Counted from the first letter of the stretch, positions 10,390 through 23,398 are shown. The stretch: DNA of 64,000 bases from Termitomyces sp. T153 (GCA_018296165.2 JACKQL020000035.1:310001-374000); one strand, 5' to 3'. Numbers and translations: made by a program. Notes: generated from the sequence alone by a model not told the origin.

Positions 10390-11010
10390 CTAGCACTGGC
10401 TTCTGAAATGTGAACTTGTGGTATAACAGATTCAAAACATATTTCTCTCCAGCATCAGCTTGCTATCTTCTTATACACTTGTGTCACTGGCTTATCCACT
10501 TGACATGGAGAAAGATTTCAGCATGCCAATGCAACTATTTCCAAGTATGTGATATCATGCTTTGGCACAATGCCTCCTCTAATGCTACAAAGATATTTCT
10601 GATGTGTTCTTACTACTCTTTCCTCTCCTACCTTTTACAATTGACATGTCTGCCTCCTGACTATCAATGACCCCATTTCTGAGTGCATTCAGGACAATCC
10701 AAAATGGTTTTCCTTTTCTAAAGGAGCCATTGGTGTCATGTATGCTGGTCCATCAGCTGCTGAATGACATGCTCTTCACAGCTGCAAAGGAGGTGTATCT
10801 CAGAACTGTTTAGCTTGCTGCTCCTTTGACTTTTGTTTTCAATATATGCTTAGTGGATGGGAGGGCTCTGTTGCAGATGCTTCTGTATTCCATGATGCAT
10901 GAACTACTAATCTTCCAGTTCCAGCCCGAAAATATTATTTGGCTGATGCTGGATTTGGTGCATGTGGTTCCATATTGAGGTGTGAGGTATCATCTTAACT
11001 GCAAAAATAT
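10390..11010 (+). pseudogene. PIF/Harbinger-type DDE transposase relic
   Basis: Read across several frames, the segment follows the fungal HARBI1-like transposase: HQLAIFLYTCVTGLS near 10,450, GERFQHAN..TISKY, DPISECIQDNPKW, GGVSQNCLACCSFD near 10,790, SGWEGSVADASVFHDA, and KYYLADAGFGAC near 10,940. The first catalytic Asp position (normally GAIDGTH) reads GAIGVMY; the second (ADAGF) is retained. Stops and frameshifts are frequent, so it is inactive. The frame at 10,171-10,413 may be its N-terminal part. Terminal inverted repeats and a 3-bp target duplication were not found. Confidence 0.75.
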
Positions 11011-11155
11011 CCTGTTTCAGCAATCCAATAAAGGTCACCATATCCTTGTTAGATCAACAATTTTTTCCAGATTCTGAGCTCAAATAATGGCACACTGCTT
11101 GCAATATGGTGTGGCTCATCTCAGCATGATGCGAAATTACTATTTCAGTATATTA

Positions 11156-11780
11156 CTAATCAGAATCTTGCAGATTCAGAATTTTTCCTCCTTTAAACTT
11201 TGGGGTGACTAGTTGACAGTCTGGTATCTGCCCAATACTGGGTTTGATACATTCAATCCCTTGGAGGTTGTACAGTTCTTTTGCAAGTTCACATATTATC
11301 TCTTGTCTTGTTGCTTTGCACTCTGTTAGGATATATATCATGTTTTCTTCTTGATCACACACTGAAAATATACCCCTCTTCATATCCTTGTATGTATATC
11401 CAGTATTGTTCTATTTTGTGTGTGTTTTCCATAGAAAAGCCCAGGTTTTTTTGTGATCACATGGTCCTTTAGCATTGTCAGTGGGGGCTTTTCCATTTAT
11501 TTCCTTCACTGTGCCCCTAATTTTCTTGAGGTTCAAGATTGTGCTTGTGCATTTGGAGTGCCTTTCCCTGTCAATGATGCCTTTGTATAGTAGGGCTTGG
11601 GATGCTTTGTACAGCTTTGCTCCAGGTAGTAGAAGCCCTCTAGCAGGGAGTAGTTTGTGCTGAGGGTGTGTGTAACTTCAGCTCCTTCCTTTGCCAGTCA
11701 ATCTGCATCCTCATTCCTAGTATATCTAAGTCCCCTTTTATTTTAGTAGAGGCAGTTTGCCCATTTTGGGCTTTGAGTCT
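11156..11780 (-). pseudogene. RNase H domain relic of a LINE-like or RNase H-bearing repeat
   Basis: Minus-strand frames contain RNEDADWLAKEGAEV, a typical RNase H C-terminal block, near 11,700, followed downstream by a Cys/His-like segment ending IYILTECKATRQEIICEL (11,156-11,383). The latter resembles the EHILTEC zinc-binding tail of agaricomycete RNase H repeat proteins and non-LTR retrotransposons. Frameshifts and stops separate the parts. No poly-A tail or target duplication was identified. Confidence 0.55.
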
Positions 11781-11784
11781 TGAG

Positions 11785-11981
11785 ATGGTAGGAGCAGAGG
11801 CCAGCACAGAGCTCTCAGTGTCATAGAGCTGTTGAAAAAGTGCTTCAGTAGATATAGAAATGGGATAGCAGATAGCAATGAGTGGACAATGATGAGCAGC
11901 TGTAGAATCTCTTTGTTTACTAGTTTTATCTCTTTTCTTCCAGTGTCTTGGTGAGTCTATCCTTTGTAATTTGAAAGTCAA
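11785..11981 (-). repeat. fragment related to the N-terminal part of the Zn2Cys6-type repeat protein
   Basis: The minus-strand frame contains STEALFQQLYDTESSVLASA, closely similar to STEVLFQQLYNTENSMLVSA encoded at about 24,728-24,790 on the plus strand. It therefore belongs to the repeat family at 24,661-26,900 and abuts the RNase H relic. Confidence 0.55.
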
Positions 11982-12121
11982 TCATAATTTGAAGGTTGCT
12001 GTCTTGGGGGGAGGGGGCAACTGTATAGATTAATGGGGATTGCAGTTGTCAGCCAATAAATTTGTGCATACACCTAGTTAGACATTGAGTGTTCTGATGA
12101 GTGAGGGGAGTTTTAATATTA

Positions 12122-12878
12122 TGTTAGGTCCAACTGACCCAGGGGGCTTTCTCACTGTAGAGCAAAAAACCTGCTAGTCAGAGCATTACAATGGCTAAGG
12201 GGGCTTACAGAGCATTGGAGTTAGACAAGGGGTCAAATGGACAATCCAGAAGTTTGGAGTGGGTTTATTGGAGACTCAGAGTTGATTGGGAGTTGGATGG
12301 ATATTCTGGAGTCAGAGGTTGGCAAGGTTACCAAGTCCAAAGTTGTATGGAGTTCATAGGACTTGTTGAGCTGGAGTTGGGCTCAGAGTTGGGATAAGTA
12401 TTTAGATTATAGTTTGGAGTTATGGAAGTAGTTAGAGATAATGCTAGGAAATAGATAAGGCCAGGAAACTGATAAGTGTCAGAAAACATAGAATGCTGGG
12501 AAACTATACAAGGCTATGGCAATATTGAGACTAACACTACTGACTACAGTCCTGCTGGATTTATAGTAGAGCTATTGGGAGATTTTGGGGCTTGGAATGG
12601 GGTTATTGGCATGATTCCAGGGCCTATAGTGTGTTCTGAGACCCAGAGCAGGATGGCAGTGCCAAGACAGAGTCTGGTGGCACCACCAGAAGTCTTGGGT
12701 GGGTGTGGGGCAGTTGCAGGGGTTTCACAGAATAAAAGTCAGGGTTTCCAGCCTAATGGAGAAGACATTGATGCAGAATTGATGGGTTGATGGTGGGTCT
12801 GATAGTGGGTTCAGGCAATCAGATAGTTTGGTATTGGGATTAGAGGAAAGGGGGTTATGTTCATGGGGGGTCATGACA
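12122..12878 (-). repeat. old LTR of Gypsy family A (shortened)
   Basis: It begins TGTTAGGTCCAACTGACC and ends GGGGTCATGACA, matching the ends of the solo LTR at 40,286-41,425 in the same orientation. It is shorter (757 bp) and CpG-free. The 5-bp flanks (TATTA and TAGTC) do not match, so it is not a clean solo LTR. Confidence 0.6.
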
Positions 12879-12899
12879 TAGTCCCTATTGATCATGAAT

Positions 12900-13708
12900 C
12901 CACTGACCCAGTTATTCTAGCAGTTGACACTTTGTACATTGCAGTTGGGTTCTACCTTTGCCAGTGTTGTATGACAATTGTGAACAGTGTTGCTATAATT
13001 GATTTGGGTCCATCATGCTTAGCAACAGGCTGATGGACTGTTGCAATGACCCCTGCAGCCTAGCAACCCTATACCTGACAATAGTGACAATGATGTCTTT
13101 GAAGACTGAGTGGACCAAATGCATGGCTTTGTGCATGCTATACAGTTGTCAGTACCTCTCCTTTGTATTTCAGCACCCAACTGTTGTCTGCCACTCTTAG
13201 TTGCTTATGCTTCCCCACCATTGCCACCATTTGTATCTCTTCTTAATAACAACACCAGCAATGATGCTAGCAGCCCAGATGAACCCCTCCACTTTGCCTA
13301 TCTCCTGCCAATGAGCCCCAGCCCCCTTCATGAAGACACCAGTACTTTGGCTTACAATGCTGTACATTGTAGTGCCAGAGCCTTAATAGAGGACCAGCAC
13401 CTCCTATTGGTGTGCCAGTGGCTTAGCAACCTGAAGCAATCAGAATACCTTAGTCATGCTAACTATGCTACCTTTGTTCACTATGCCACCACATTTTTCT
13501 CAGCAGATAGAAGTTCTGGCAACACAATTGTGATGGCATGCACAAGCTTATCATCAATGCTAGCCACTGTATTTGCATCCTACATGCTATGCATGACAAA
13601 CTTGGGCACAGACACCTCTTTGCTACTGGTAGCCTTGCTGGAGCAGTTCTGGTGGCTGCATGTTAGTGCTGACATTGTCTGTCAGATCCATCAGACTAAC
13701 AAGGTACT
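12900..13708 (+). pseudogene. Ty3/Gypsy pol fragment: RNase H end and integrase N terminus
   Basis: The frame reads from a decayed post-RNase H linker into VDQMHGFVHAIQLSV, an acidic/Pro spacer, LSHANYATFVHYATTFF and then the region of the integrase zinc-binding domain (FWWLHVSADIVCQIHQTNKV). The same order occurs on the minus strand at 35,530-36,350, so both belong to Gypsy family B. It stops exactly where a family A LTR begins at 13,709. Confidence 0.7.
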
Positions 13709-14722
13709 TGTCAGGTTCTGCTGACCATGAGGGCTCAGCTTAACTGAGCAAATCCCTACTAGGCAGATGCAATGTCCTGCACTTATAAGCTTGTGGTCTG
13801 GGGGAGTCCAGATGCTAGATACTTGCAAGGATAGACTGGGGGAGTGGTCTGAGCAAGTCTGGAGAGGTCTGGGGAAGTCTAAGACAAAGTACAAATAAGG
13901 GTTAGGCTTGGAGGTTTGTCAGGCGCAAGTCCAGAGGCAGATACTGGAAGTGTGGGGCAATTAAGAGTCATACAAGCAACAGGTGTGGGACTGGAGTTTG
14001 ATGGGCAATGAGAGAGTGTTGATGGATTCTGAGGCTAAGTGTAGGACCAGGTCCAGAGTTAGATAGGAATATACAAGTTGTAAAGATATGAACAAAGATA
14101 TGCATGGAGATCAGAACAGAGATAGAGTTGAAAGAAAATCAGGCACACATGAAAGGAGACTGAGGCAAATGAGGTGAGACAGAGTTGAGATGAGATGGAG
14201 ATAAGAACAAAATAGAATTGAGAGAGATATGAGATTAGAGACACAAGACAGGAAACAGAGACAAAACCAGGAAACAAGACATAATAGGACACAATCATAA
14301 GTAATATCAAGACTACCATAGCAGATATTACTCTATGACTTAAATACTGATTACTGGGCCTACTCCAGAGATTGTGGGTCTGATAGTGGAGCTTGTTGGG
14401 GCCTTGAATGAATGGGTGTTGGATCTGATCAGGCAGGCCAGGATAACACACTAGTGTGGGTCTGTGATGTGTGCCAGGTTCAGAGGAGGTGGTGGGAATA
14501 CTTGGGAGCTTGGAGAGGATCAGGGGAGTGACAGGGCCTGCAAAGAAAGCATTGGAGTTGTCTCAGGAAGTGTCAGAGTTGGTTAAGGAAGTATTGGAGT
14601 TTGCTGGAGCAGGCACTGTGGGTAAACAAAGGTTGGAGTAGGTCAAGGGGGTGTTGGTGGGTAGTCTGGGGGTTTGGGGTGTGCTGGAGAGAGGTCTAGG
14701 GGTTTATGGATGGGTCATGACA
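13709..14722 (-). repeat. old LTR of Gypsy family A
   Basis: It starts TGTCAGGTTCTGCTGACC and ends GGGTCATGACA, so it matches the family A LTR in minus orientation. It interrupts the integrase fragment before it, but the sequence after it is not the rest of that integrase and the flanking 5-mers (GTACT and TCACC) differ. A recombination or deletion probably followed the insertion. Confidence 0.65.
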
Positions 14723-15392
14723 TCACCTCTCACATAGAGACATATATATGTAGTGTGTCCTACATTACAGTGGAGCACACTTTGGATTGTATCCTACATC
14801 ACTGGTGGAGTCTGCTACACCATAGCAGAATCCCCACAATGTAGCATGTTATACAAGTGCTGTGGAGGCTGTACATTGTGCTATACTATACATATCCAGC
14901 AGAGTCCTTTGACCAGGATCTGGAGCTGCTAATTATTACTGGGTCTGTTGCAATTACATTTAGCAGTGACCAGCCCCACTCAACACTAAAATCTGCTAGT
15001 ATCAGCAGACTGGCAGCAGATCTGGCTGCCAGCCATTTCTCATGACTGGCTGCCACCACTTGTGACAAAATCCACCCTCAGGGACATATCTGCCTAGCAC
15101 CATCAGAAAGCCACTGAGAAGATGGGGGGTGGCCAAAGCTGGTACCACCACTGGCAACAAGCCACTTAAATAAAAAGTGATATGAAGATCTGTTTTAACT
15201 GCAGAAATAACAATTAAGGAACAGCAGAAACAAGCATTATGCCAGTTGAACAAAATCAATAGAGAACACATCATATTGGTCGTGGTTTTTTTAGATGCTT
15301 GGGAATGCATTAGAATTCTTTGGAAGGCATTAATCTTCTTTGGCAGCCATCAAAATCTCATCAAAGCATCAAATTCAACCTTCTTTGGCAGC
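14723..15392. other. CpG-poor spacer with short degenerate repeats, no gene
   Basis: It contains imperfect repeats around 14,755-14,825 (TCCTACATTACAGTGGAG, TCCTACATCACTGGTGGAG). No domain or complete reading frame is visible. Confidence 0.4.
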
Positions 15393-15397
15393 CATAC

Positions 15398-16570
15398 TGT
15401 CGTGACCTGCTCCCTGGACCCCCGACCTCATTCCCAGCCTGCTCACTCCCCTGGAGTTCTCCTCCAATGCCCTGTCAAACCTCTCAACCATTGTACACCC
15501 TTTGCACCCATTTCAGGTAATTTCAACACTTCTCCAGCAAACTCCAATGGCCCTCTGGCCCACTCTAATGCCTTCTCTGTAGCTGTCAACACTTTCCCTG
15601 ACTGTCCTGAGCCCCAAGAACCCTCTGTTCCTGACTCCATCATATGTCACCAGCTCATCACCCTGGTTCACCCAACCTACTCTGGAGTACCATGACAACC
15701 TCAGGATGGCCTGCATTCTTAGCTGATCCCATCAGAATATCACCATGGCCCACCCCCTGATCACAACCAACACTCATTGACCCTGCACAGCTCTGCCAAA
15801 CCCTGCCACCACTCCTGCTGCCCCCTGGAGCTCTCCAGTAGTTAGTATATAAGTTGTAGAGTAGCTCCTTGTACTCTAGTCTTGATATTGCCTTACCTGA
15901 TGTGTTTCTGATTGTTTCTATCTCTTGTTTTGTGTTCTGTGCTATGTTTCCTCTTCTCTCAGTCTCCCAGTCTTGTCTTGTTTCTATCTCTGTTATTGTT
16001 CTCATTATCATTTCATATCTCTGTCTGAATCTATTTTTGTTCTCATCTCAATCTTGTCTCAACTCCACCTTGTTCTGTTCAGCTCCATCTCATCTCGTTT
16101 AATCTGTTTCCTTCATTGTGCTCAAGTCCTTCAACCTTCACACCTTTATGAAATCCATGCTTACAATTACAACCCTCAAACATTCTTTAAACCAACTCCA
16201 GACCTCACTATTTGCTTGCCCCTGAAAGCTATCAACCTCTGTTGATCTCCCATCAAGCTCCAGCTCTGCTCCCATTACTTGTGTAGCCCCAACTCCTATC
16301 ACTTACATAACCTCTGCTTACTCTGCACCTACAATTTTTGCTTCTGGACTTGTACCTGACACTCCGTCAAGTTCACCCCTTTCCCTGCAACTTGTCCTAG
16401 ACTTCTCCAGACCACTCTGGACTTGTTTGAATCACTCCCCATTGCTTATCCTCCCAAGTCCCCCACATCTAGGACCTCTCCAAGTGCCCAGTTATCAGTG
16501 CAAGAATCATGTCCACCTAGTAAAGATTTGCCCAGTGCAGCTGAGCCCCCGTGGTCAGCGGAACCTGACA
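15398..16570 (+). repeat. 5' LTR of Gypsy family A element 1
   Basis: It runs from TGTCGTGACCTGCTCC to GCGGAACCTGACA. A TATATAAG promoter element at about 15,846 is followed by an initiation-like region (AGTAGCTCCTTGTACTCTAG) also present in the other family A LTRs. The start and end match the copies at 23,399-24,590 and 27,057-28,222 and the reverse complement of 40,286-41,425. Confidence 0.8.
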
Positions 16571-17499
16571 TAATATTAAGACTCTCCTTTACCCTGTTTG
16601 TGATGTCTGCAATCAACTCTGCACACACTTCTGTTGGAACTCTTGATGTCTATGGTTGGCCCATGCCTGGAATCCACTATAATTTGTTTGGCCTTGCCCA
16701 ATCTGCTAAGGCACATTGAATCACAGACCTGACACCAATTGTCTCTTCTACTCTGGTTACACCCATACAACAGCTCTCTCCACAGACACACTCTCTGCTC
16801 AAACCCAACTCTGCACCACCCTCACCGACACCTCCTACACCTCCCCCACCTTCTCTACCTGCTCTGCCTCCTATCAAAGGTCAACTACAACATCTCCAAA
16901 CAGTATCCAACCCAGCCCAGTGATGAATTCATTTATTACTCAACGACTCCTCTGGCACTGCATCCACACCATTCCCTGACAACAATAACAACCTCTGCTG
17001 AAGGAAATCACTCACTGCATAGAGAACAAATTGCCATTCCTGCCAAAACAACAACAAGACCCCAAGAATGCACTCCCCCTCTGGCTCTACCCTGCAGCTC
17101 TGTCAAAATCTGCATGACACCAGTAACTAATCCAATGAGTTCTGACAGCGCCCCCTTCATCCATGCCAAAGAAACAAAACCCCACCACCCTTCTAGTAAA
17201 GCACCCAGAAAGGCCAACCCTCCAAAGCTAGCTCCACCATCATTGGAAGCAAGCCTGAACCAGCAGTCTCACCCCCACCCAACAATAACTCAAGATTCCA
17301 AGATAGATGCTATGCCCCAGATACAGAGCCTACCACCAGAATCAGCTAGGACCCCTTGGTCAACTCTGCCATCATCCCTGCACAATGTTGATGGGTCCCC
17401 AATGCCTCCAACCCAACTCCAGCAACTCTGGAGCAAGGCAAAAGAATTCCCAAGCCTCAAGGTGGTCAAGAAAGGAAGGAACATGCACCTCTGCCCCAC

Positions 17500-18720
17500 C
17501 CCCTTGAAACACACCCTGAAAGTGCTCCAACAACCTCTAAAGTCAACAGAGAGAACTACAGCACCCCAACTTGCAATGCAGAATAACTCTGGACCCCTCC
17601 GCTACTACTTCAACACCTCCCCCCACTTGATCCAGAACCTCCAACATTGAAAATGCTTGATGCTGCCCTTCTCTGCACACCACCACCAGACAAAATCCCT
17701 ACCCTTCAACTCTCAGACTATGCTGCCTCTAGCAAGAGAACCCCTCAGCACATAAGTCACCCCAAATGAACTGCAGGGAAAAAAATTCCATATGAAGTAG
17801 TTCCCCAGAGTGCTCTGAACTCGCTGACATGTTCTCTCAAGGAAGAAATACACACATCCACTCCACCTTCTTGAAACACACCCCAAAAATGCCCTGACAA
17901 CCTTGAAAGTCAATATGGAGAACTACAACACCCTGACTCGCTATGCAGGATGACTCTGGACCCCTCCACCACTACTTCAACACCTTCCCCTCCTCAATCT
18001 GGAACCTCTGACATTAAAATGCTCAATGCTGCCCTTCTTCACATGCCACCACCAGACAAGACCTCTCCCCTCTCACCACTAGACTATGCCACCTCCAGCA
18101 AAAGAACCCTCCCAGTACAGAAGTCACTCCACCAGAACAAACTATAGGAAAAAGAGAATTCCACATGAAGTAGTTTTCTGGAGTACTCTGAACTTGCTGA
18201 CATGTTCTCCCAAGGGAGGAAGAAGCACTGCTACTACCTTTGAGACTGTACTATAGACCCCCCACCCAACCATCTTGAGTCTAAGAAGCCCCAACAATAA
18301 AGAGAATATGCTCAGATGCCCCTTGGAGAGTTTCCTCCACCAAGCAATTTGAAGGCCCTGATGGCTCCAACAACCCTGCACAAGGTTTAGAATGCCTCAA
18401 CACCCCCCCCCTAGGCTACTCTGAACCCCTCCACACCACTCCAGACCCTGGTAACACAGCTCTGGAGCTCCTATTTTGACTCTGACATCTAGAAAGGGAA
18501 CCCCCAATGCTCACTCATTGATGATGTCCTTATAGCACACACTTCACAGGGTCAAGCTCTTGACTATCAACTCTGAACCACTTTGCCTTTGTATAAAAAG
18601 ACATACATCAAACAAGGACCACACTACTAGAGCATCCAGAGACAAACCCTATATAAAGTGGTCTCTCTAGAGTGTCCTAAGTTTGCTGATACATTCCCCA
18701 AGAAGCAAGTAGCACTCCTC
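17500..18720 (+). repeat. tandemly repeated protease-RT linker segment inside Gypsy element 1
   Basis: A segment of about 370 bp that contains ACCACCAGACAAAA..., a serine/lysine-rich stretch and the sequence for a TGAAGTAGTT...CTGACATGTTCTC block occurs at about 17,650-17,850 and again at about 18,020-18,210. A shorter third version ends near 18,705. In the Gypsy copy at the right edge the corresponding block occurs once (about 61,890-61,940), just before the RT. Confidence 0.6.
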
Positions 18721-20099
18721 ATTTCCATTTGCTTCGAATCAACATCAAGGAGATGCCACTGTCCTCCATTCAACAATGAATCAACATTTGAGGAAATACT
18801 GCCCCCACCCATGACAAGCAAGGATGACACACACCCTGACCCCTGCCTCTTGGAGTCACAGCCCCACTGTTATCCTACTCTACTCCTCCAACAAAATTGA
18901 TTTCCCAGCAAAGAAACAAATTCCAGACTCTCAAAGTAGTTTTTCTTGAGATCAATAATGCCCTGGGCGACCAAACCCCATCCACCAGAGATCAACTAGA
19001 TGCCAAGTGGCCCCTCTAACTCCACCCTAACAATCAAGGGACCAATGATGCCCTCCAAAGAAGCAGTACCCCTTTCCCCTAATCAGAAACCTTGTTGATT
19101 GCCCCACAGCACCAAGACCTACCCCTGCCTCCATTCATAGTAACCTCCAGACCACTCCAGAGCATGAATGAAAGATTGCCCTAACCCCACTGTGGGCCCC
19201 TTAGAGTCCAAAAATGATGTCTCCCTGTGACTAACTTCCCCATCACTCTCCAGCAATTGTGGATGACCATTTCTCCAACACAGCTAATATTTTGTACAAA
19301 GGGACAATGGCCAGGCTCACCCAAACTCTTGGAAGGCAGCTAGACCCACTCTGCTCATTCAAGCATGACTCCAGGAACTGCTACCCTTACACAACAACTT
19401 TGCCACTCAGTGGTAACTTCTGTTAAACATCTGCATGTTGTGCTGATTTGAATAAAGAGGAAAACCCTGCTCTGGAACCTCTCCTTTGACTAGCATCACC
19501 TCTGACACAATCCAGCCAACAAGCTAAGACCCAACCCTACCCCCTGCATTGACTCCGGACCTCTGGTTTACATGTTAAAAACAACGGACTGACAAAGCAT
19601 GCCCTGGACTCCTTTTCCCACTCTGCACCACCTTCAAAGTCAACTCTGTTAACAAACTACTCCCAAACAACTCCCATACTAACTTTGGTCTGCTAACACC
19701 CACTATGAAGGAAGAAGCAAAGTTCTGAGCTCACCCAAACCAACCCTGCTCTGCCCCACCAAATCCAAGAGAGCTCTGCTAGTGAGTCAACACTCCAACA
19801 ATCCTGCTACTGTTTCCACTTTGCTGGCTCTGCCCTGGGAAGAGATGAAGACCACTGCCTGAAGCTCCAAGCTCACCCCCAAACCAACTCCGCCCCAGCC
19901 CACCAAACCTAAGAGAGCTCCACTAGCAAGTCAACACTCCACTGACCCTGCCACCATCTTTGCTTTGCTGGCTCTGCCCTGGGAAGGGACAAAAGACTGC
20001 TGCTGAATCTTCAATACAATGCTGGATCTCTAATACAATCCTCAGCACAACTCCACCAATGAACCAGCAGCTCTTGGATCCCCAATACAACCTTCAACA

Positions 20100-20500
20100 T
20101 GCACAGAGCCACTTACCCCCAGGAGGAACAATCTATGAGACAATAACCCTAAACTTCTCCCTTGCCCTGAAGCACCTCCACCAGGAAGTACCACTCACCA
20201 ACCAACTCCATGCTGCCTCCACCCAAAAGAAGCATCCACCAATACACCCCCACACTGCCTCCAAACTCCCGACCTCTACTCTGAGAAGAACACACCTATG
20301 CTCTAGCCTCATAACACAACTGCCCCAACCAACCCTGGCAGTACCTCAAGCTCTAGAGAATGCCAGAAACATGTAAGACTCCTCTGCCTATCTCTAGACT
20401 TACCTTTGGCTAGGAATGGAGAGGAATGTCACATATATGGCCCAGAACCTACAAGCCCCAACCTTGGACCATAAGAAATTCATTGAGACTGGTCACCTTA
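20100..20500 (+). pseudogene. integrase zinc-binding region relic in Gypsy element 1
   Basis: The stretch TGTAAGACTCC...CTTACCTTTGGCTAGGAATGG near 20,370-20,420 parallels the segment near 63,575-63,630 in the right-edge element (TGTAAGACTCTCC...CTTACTTTTAGCCAGAAATG). That position precedes the integrase CxxC pair. No open frame is left. Confidence 0.45.
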
Positions 20501-21475
20501 AACCCCACCTCCTCATCAATGACACTCCAGAGCACAGCAAAACTCCAACCACACACACCTTCAACTAGAACACAATACTCTGGAGTGCAGCAAGACCCAA
20601 ACTAAGCACACCTCTGACAAAACACAATACTCTAGAGCTTGATAAACCCCTCCCACACACAACCCCACCAAAATGTGAACCTCCAGACACTGCCAACCAA
20701 GGGATTGCAACTCACACTCTAAGGGAGTACCTCTGCCTCTACGCTAATCCAACCCAACATAGCTGGCACATAAAACAGTTCCCTGCCAGTTTACTACAAG
20801 GACCACCCCACCCCAGAACCCCACCACTATGCTGCCAAGGACTTCTGTCTCTGATTGGCCCCATTCCCAAGAACAGACTTTACTCCACCACCCCCACTAC
20901 TGCCAGAAGGGACCTCCACCCCCTCTGCTAGCCATGTCAGCACAAGGTCAAACCACCAGAAGATCTCTGCTCCCTCCACCAGCCACGTTAACAGAAAAAA
21001 CTAAAGCTGCCATTAAGCATACTTAAAAGTTCAGAGGTCTACCCCTCCAACTAAGCTAGCACAATGCTTGACACTGCCATGGGCCTGAGGACAATCCCTA
21101 CAACTTTGGTCTAAAACTCCAAGGAGCAAGCTCAAACAATGCTGCCTATTGATGCCCTAAAATATGCTGGAGCTCTGCAGGAAGACCTCCAACACCCCTG
21201 CTGAACCTTGGAACTCCCTCCCATGATGCTCTGCTGAGTCCTGACAACTCCGGGACTAGCCAACACAGATGGCACTAGTGGGCCTAACCCCCACCTCTGG
21301 ATTTACTAGGGATTCAACTCCCACTAGTACCCCTGTGTGTTTCCACTTGTCTATTCCTTTACACAAAACTAAAACCCCATATGCTTGCTAGGACTCAAAA
21401 CAAATTCAATAACAAAAGAAAGAAGATTACAAATGGTATAGGGAGAAAGCTAGAAATGCACAGGATAACAAGAAA

Positions 21476-23027
21476 ATGAGGCCCAACCACTCCCTCACTC
21501 CCTCCCCCCCTCTGGAGCTCCCTTCTCCACCCACCCTATCCTCAGATCAATCTCCATCTGCATCTTCACCATGGCCAGGACCTCCACAAATTCTGGCAAG
21601 GCCTCCCCTGTGTTTGCCACCACCTCCCACCATGACCCAGAGGCCACTGCATTATGACACTGATGCCCTGTCAACAGTCACTCCATCCTTACCATTTCCT
21701 GCTGCAGCTCAGAAAGATGATTCATGGACATCTGTGTCAACACATTCTGGATCAATGCAAATGCAGCAGAGGCCCCATCCAGAAGGACCCAGTGCTCCTG
21801 CATCCAGCCTACTCTAGAAAACTTATTAGCAACAGGCAGAGAAATGGGGAAGACACTTATAAAGGATCTCTGCCTGCCCTGAGGCTGTCTTGCTGGCCAG
21901 TCACTCCTCCTGTTGTCTCCTAGCCTCCACCTCTGCCTGTGATGCACTCCCTTCTGACAACACCTGCTGCCCCTCTGCCTCCCTTGCAGACTATGCCTCC
22001 AATTGAGACAGGTGCTCCTGCAGACCCCACACTTCCAACAACCTTGCTGTGGCAGTCTGCACTGCTGTGTTATAGTCCTACCATGCCACATCCCTCTCCC
22101 ACCATGCTATGTCACGATCCTCTCCTATCCTGCAGAGTTTACTCTTCTATGCTATGAACGCCATCAATAGAGCTTCCACCTGCTAATGAAAGAAGACCTC
22201 AGTAATTAAGGGCATGGGTTCTGGAGAGCTCAATGGCTGCTTTGATGGTACACCCAAATGAGAGGAGTAGATATGAGGCCCTAGAGGACCTGCCATTACC
22301 TCCTGCCCCCATGGCCTCTTGCTGGGCCCCACCTCAGGTGGCAGAGAGGCCCTCTGCTTGCTCTTATTGCATAGCACTGCCTCCTTCTCCTTCTGCACAC
22401 TCTGTGGAGGTCCCATCTTCTCTACTAGCTGCTTTGTACTCCCCTCGCCCTCCAAAACTGAGCCCTAGCCTGACACCTGAGCCTTCCAACTCTTGCCCAG
22501 CTGTCTCCTTACTCAACTCTTCTCCCACTCCTGCTTTGCAGCAACACACACAGCATGCCACTCTAGCAAAATTAAACATTTCTTATGCCTAGCACAGCAT
22601 GGAAGACAGACTGAGGTGTCATAGCAGGACTCTGCAGTAGGCTTGTTGAACTCATATGACTCCTCCCGCCAAGCACAGAGGGTGCACTGAGACAATTGGT
22701 CAGCAAACGCTGAAAAAAGAGGTAGAGACTCATCGGAGCCTCATTCTGGCACCATTCTAGAGTTGGAGGACCCTGTGCCTGCCCCAGCACCCCCACAAAT
22801 ATCTCCAGTGTCACTTGCACCTGTGGGATCCTCTCTGCCTCTAGAACAATGTGGATGATCCCTGCCCCCAAACTGAGCCTCACAGAATGCACTGGGGCAA
22901 TGAGAACTGAATGGCCAGCAGGCTCTGACCTCCTCATGCATGAAGAACCCCTGGATGAACCCACCACTGCTGAGGACAACTCTGCTGAACTCAATCAGCA
23001 ACTCCAGAGCAAGAATAAAACACTACA
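21476..23027 (+). other. proline-rich frames between integrase relic and 3' LTR of element 1
   Basis: Several overlapping frames (for example 21,476-21,817 and 22,233-22,592) encode Pro/Ser-rich sequence with no domain I can name. Low-complexity C-rich DNA can give such frames by chance. This could be a decayed extra ORF of the element or acquired sequence. Confidence 0.25.
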
Positions 23028-23398
23028 CTCATAATAACAGGTCATTGCATCCACTCTCTTATAGTTCCACCACTGCTCAAACTCCTGCTAGTGATGCTTG
23101 TACTCTGCCCAAATGGCCACACAGTTATCTCTTAAAGGGGGTGAGGTTGGTGATGGAGAACATAATAATGGCATGGCAGAAGACATGGCAAAGGTTTAGG
23201 AACCCTGGAGTACATCTGACCTTTTAATGACTTAGAAAGAGCCTCCTGACAGACAGTGGCCATGCTTTGACTTTGTTTCCCCATGCCAGTACCACTTGCT
23301 GCAGTTTGATCAATATTACTTAGCTTCAATTCCCATGCCCCACCAATTCCCAACCCATGTCTTGCATCTTGAGAGTCTCAATGCTGAAGGAGAGGTGA

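Noticed and set aside
16739..17650. 303-codon plus-strand frame inside Gypsy element 1
   Set aside because: It is low-complexity Pro/Thr/Ser/His sequence from C/A-rich DNA, lies inside an element defined by its LTRs, and shows no gag or other domain. Treated as chance or decay.
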